Assembly: GCA_030620735.1 (NCBI GenBank) | Contig: JAUXDV010000122.1 | Location: 1-6,165 of the forward strand | Direction: 5' to 3' | DNA: 6,165 nt | Source: Gammaproteobacteria bacterium | GTDB lineage: Bacteria > Pseudomonadota > Gammaproteobacteria > Chromatiales > Chromatiaceae | Shown here: in pieces, positions 4,273-6,165 of the stretch | Layout: each line of letters opens with the position of its first letter | Numbering within the stretch: the first letter of the stretch is position 1 | Notes under the pieces: model-generated | The model's input: the letters and a program-made list of their open reading frames with translations, nothing else | What the model was told of the DNA's origin: nothing | Databases searched by the model: none | Position numbers and translations under genes: made by a program

Positions 4273-5958
4273 CTAAACCGGCTTGACCGTCTCTTCGAGC
4301 AGCGTTGCACCCAGCTGCTGCTGAGCAGCTTTGACTAAGGGATCCTGTGCCATCTGTTCGCGTGCATCCACAACTTTTTGCTCATCCGCCTGCGCCTGCT
4401 GCTGTGCCGGAGTATCGCTGCAGGGTTCGCCAATTTCGATTTCCAACAACAGTGATTTATTATCGAAATGATCACACAGCGCTGTCTGCAAACGTCTTTC
4501 AGACATTTCACTCTTCAGCGCCTGGTGATTCTGCTGAAGCGTCAGGAAAACTCTCTTGTCATCAATGCTTTTTAATGCGCAGTTTACCGCCAGTTGACGG
4601 CTCACCCCTCCCAGGTCAAGTTTTGCAACAATCGCGGACCATTCATCTAAGACTGGTATTTGATTTTTTGCTGTTGCAGCTGTTGCTGAAACAGTTGATG
4701 TTTGAGTTGACTGCGCTTGCACAGCTGCCGCCTGTTGGCCTGAAGCATAACCGGGAGATGCCTGTTGAATTTTTTGCTTAGCAGGCTTGGATGGTGACTG
4801 TGCGGGAGCGGTGCTGGTAGCGGGAAGCTGCTGCGTCCTCTTCTTCACCACAGCCTGCTGCGGCCTGCTGTCTCCTGCATCGGGTCGAAAAGCCAGCATG
4901 CGCAGCAGCACCATCTCGAAGCCGCTGCGCAGATCAGGGGCATAGATGATATCCCGCTTGCCGGTAACTCCAATCTGATAATAGAGCTGCACCTCTTCAG
5001 GCTGCAGGCAATTTGCCAACTCCGTCAAGCGTGATGCATCCGCCTCTTCCCTGCCTACACCCGGTACTGCCAGCTCGATGGCAATGCGATGCAATATACG
5101 CAGCATCTCATCCAGCACCGAGCGAAAATCCGGGGCGCGTTCGGCAACCTCGGCGATGCGCTCCATCAGAAGAATGCCGTTACCACTACTGACTGCGTCC
5201 AGCAATCCATAGACATAATCACGGGAAACCGTCCCCAACATCACCTGCACCTGGGACTCTCGCACCTCACCAGCGCCAAAGGCAATCGCCTGATCCATCA
5301 GGCTCAGCCCGTCACGCATACTGCCGTCAGCACCCGAAGCCAGCAGCGCAAGCGCCTGTGAATCAAACTCGACCTTTTCGGAAGTCAGGATATGCTGCAG
5401 CTGAGCTGCGATCTGATCATGGGTTAAACGCTTCAGACCAAACTGCAGACAGCGCGACAGGACTGTCATGGGCAATTTTTGAGGATCTGTCGTGGCCAGC
5501 AAAAATTTGACATGCGGAGGCGGCTCCTCGAGTGTCTTCAGCAGCGCATTGAAACTTCCTGCAGAAAACATGTGCACCTCGTCGATCAAGTACACCTTGT
5601 AACGTCCCCGCACAGGCGCGTAGGGGACGTTTTCGAGCAACTCGCGCGTCTGTTCGACCTTGGTGCGCGAAGCCGCATCGACCTCCAGCAGATCAATAAA
5701 GCGTCCCTGATCGATCTCATGGCAGGAACTGCACTCACCGCAAGGCTTCGAGGAGATGCCCTCTTCGCAGTTCAGGGCTTTGGCAAAAATTCGCGCCAGG
5801 GTGGTTTTACCGACACCTCGGGTGCCGGTAAAAAGATAGGCATGGTGCAGACGATCATTGTCCAGCGCATTGGAAAGCGCCTGCACAACATGCTGCTGCC
5901 CCACCAGCTCATCAAAGCTGTGAGGCCGCCACTTTCGCGCCAGCACCTCGTAAGACAT
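4273..5958 (-). CDS. dnaX: DNA polymerase III subunit tau (and probable gamma)
   Basis: DnaX is the motor of the clamp loader that opens and loads the beta clamp and, as tau, links polymerase cores to the helicase. The 561-residue protein opens MSYEVLARKWRP. It carries Walker A GTRGVGKT (45-52) and a zinc module with Cys64, Cys73, Cys76 and Cys79. Walker B is LIDEVH (124-129), the SRC arginine-finger motif is at 168-170, and the sensor-2 region GSMRDGLSLMDQ is at about 212-223. Residues about 362-435 form a Q/A/S/T/P-rich linker. The C-terminal tau domain (about 436-561) is shorter than in E. coli (643 residues total). A slippery sequence at codons 430-432 suggests programmed frameshifting to gamma. 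ATG 5958 gives the canonical N-terminus, though no clear Shine-Dalgarno precedes it. ffs lies upstream; ybaB and recR follow. Confidence 0.97.
   Translation of the reverse strand: MSYEVLARKWRPHSFDELVGQQHVVQALSNALDNDRLHHAYLFTGTRGVGKTTLARIFAKALNCEEGISSKPCGECSSCHEIDQGRFIDLLEVDAASRTKVEQTRELLENVPYAPVRGRYKVYLIDEVHMFSAGSFNALLKTLEEPPPHVKFLLATTDPQKLPMTVLSRCLQFGLKRLTHDQIAAQLQHILTSEKVEFDSQALALLASGADGSMRDGLSLMDQAIAFGAGEVRESQVQVMLGTVSRDYVYGLLDAVSSGNGILLMERIAEVAERAPDFRSVLDEMLRILHRIAIELAVPGVGREEADASRLTELANCLQPEEVQLYYQIGVTGKRDIIYAPDLRSGFEMVLLRMLAFRPDAGDSRPQQAVVKKRTQQLPATSTAPAQSPSKPAKQKIQQASPGYASGQQAAAVQAQSTQTSTVSATAATAKNQIPVLDEWSAIVAKLDLGGVSRQLAVNCALKSIDDKRVFLTLQQNHQALKSEMSERRLQTALCDHFDNKSLLLEIEIGEPCSDTPAQQQAQADEQKVVDAREQMAQDPLVKAAQQQLGATLLEETVKPV
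4643..4669 (-). other. dnaX: Candidate programmed -1 ribosomal frameshift site in dnaX with nearby -1 stop
   Basis: On the minus strand, zero-frame codons 430-432 read GCA AAA AAT, forming the X XXY YYZ heptamer A AAA AAT at 4669-4663. After a -1 slip, reading continues TCA AAT ACC AGT CTT AGA and then stops at TGA 4645-4643. The predicted product is about 438 residues: the three ATPase/oligomerisation domains plus a short tail. E. coli gamma is made the same way at A AAA AAG and has 431 residues, so position and outcome agree closely. AAT is usually a weaker slip codon than AAG in E. coli, and I see no Shine-Dalgarno-like stimulator upstream. A possible weak stem downstream pairs CCAGTC (4656-4651) with GACCTGG (4617-4611), one base bulged. 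Confidence 0.55.
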
Positions 5959-6053
5959 ATCAATAAACGTATTTGAAACAGATAATCAGCAGCCACAGGC
6001 AAGGGAAGCTCTGCATAAATGACCTGAAATCTGCGGCTTAATGCCTGAAATTA

Positions 6054-6165
6054 GGAGGTGACCCGCACAAGCCACACCCCGGCACACGAATCAACTGCTG
6101 CGGCTGCTCCCTTCCAGGCCTGACCGGGTTCACAATCTATCGTTGCGAGGGGACCCATGCGTGTC
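6054..6165 (-). ncRNA. ffs: 4.5S signal recognition particle RNA (small bacterial SRP RNA), reaching the window edge
   Basis: The minus strand carries the SRP RNA domain IV signature GGTCAGGCCTGGAAGGGAGC followed by AGCC. This is the GGAA tetraloop plus the asymmetric and symmetric loops that bind the Ffh M domain. The flanking strands pair as a long rod: for example GACACGCA at 6165-6158 pairs with TGCGGGTC at 6067-6060 with one A-G mismatch, and CACCC/GGGTG-type stretches continue inward. The length of about 112 bases fits the E. coli-like 4.5S form (114 nt), with no Alu domain. The 5' end probably lies a few bases beyond the window, and the 3' end is estimated from pairing, near 6054-6060. 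The RNA acts with Ffh and FtsY in co-translational membrane targeting. ffs upstream of dnaX in the same direction is a familiar proteobacterial arrangement. Confidence 0.93.

Noticed and set aside
5479..5976. 165-codon plus-strand frame antisense to the dnaX ATPase domain
   Set aside because: It lies opposite the conserved Walker A, zinc and Walker B codons of dnaX and has no family features of its own.
5959..6053. Intrinsic terminator or clear promoter between ffs and dnaX
   Set aside because: I see no stem followed by a T run in the leftward direction and no pair of good -35/-10 hexamers. The gap is noncoding with only a weak near-direct repeat.
1..6165. Hidden mobile element, CRISPR array, toxin-antitoxin or defence island
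   Set aside because: All sizeable stretches are accounted for by conserved housekeeping genes, and the remaining gaps are at most about 200 bases, with no spacer-repeat periodicity, transposase or small gene with a convincing ribosome site.

Overview
The window is a conserved housekeeping stretch of a bacterial chromosome, most likely from a gammaproteobacterium. This is inferred from YffB, DapE and DapD sequences that look gammaproteobacterial, the yffB-dapE pairing known from E. coli, and the dnaX-ybaB-recR block downstream of an SRP RNA gene. I cannot name the genus from sequence alone. No phage, transposase, CRISPR, toxin or defence gene is visible.

The left half (1-2825) reads rightwards. 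It contains the 3' end of dapC, a 204-base gap holding an inverted-repeat element, dapD, a thioredoxin-fold ArsC/YffB-family gene whose start overlaps the dapD stop, a 159-base gap with a second palindromic repeat, and dapE. DapD, DapC and DapE are the three successive enzymes of the succinylase branch of meso-diaminopimelate/lysine synthesis, so this is a lysine and peptidoglycan precursor cluster.

The right half (2864-6165) reads leftwards. In transcription order it contains the 4.5S SRP RNA gene ffs (reaching the window edge), dnaX (DNA polymerase III tau/gamma clamp-loader subunit), ybaB (nucleoid-associated protein), recR (recombination mediator, coupled to ybaB by TGATG) and a HIT-family (HinT-like) gene whose Shine-Dalgarno overlaps the recR stop. 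The two halves converge at about 2826-2863, where a GC-rich palindrome probably separates the transcripts.

The most interesting signals lie inside or between ordinary genes. One is a slippery heptamer, A AAA AAT, at dnaX codons 430-432, with a -1 frame stop nearby, which predicts a gamma-like product of about 438 residues. The others are four structurally different inverted-repeat elements occupying four of the noncoding gaps. I did not find a previously undescribed multi-gene system here.
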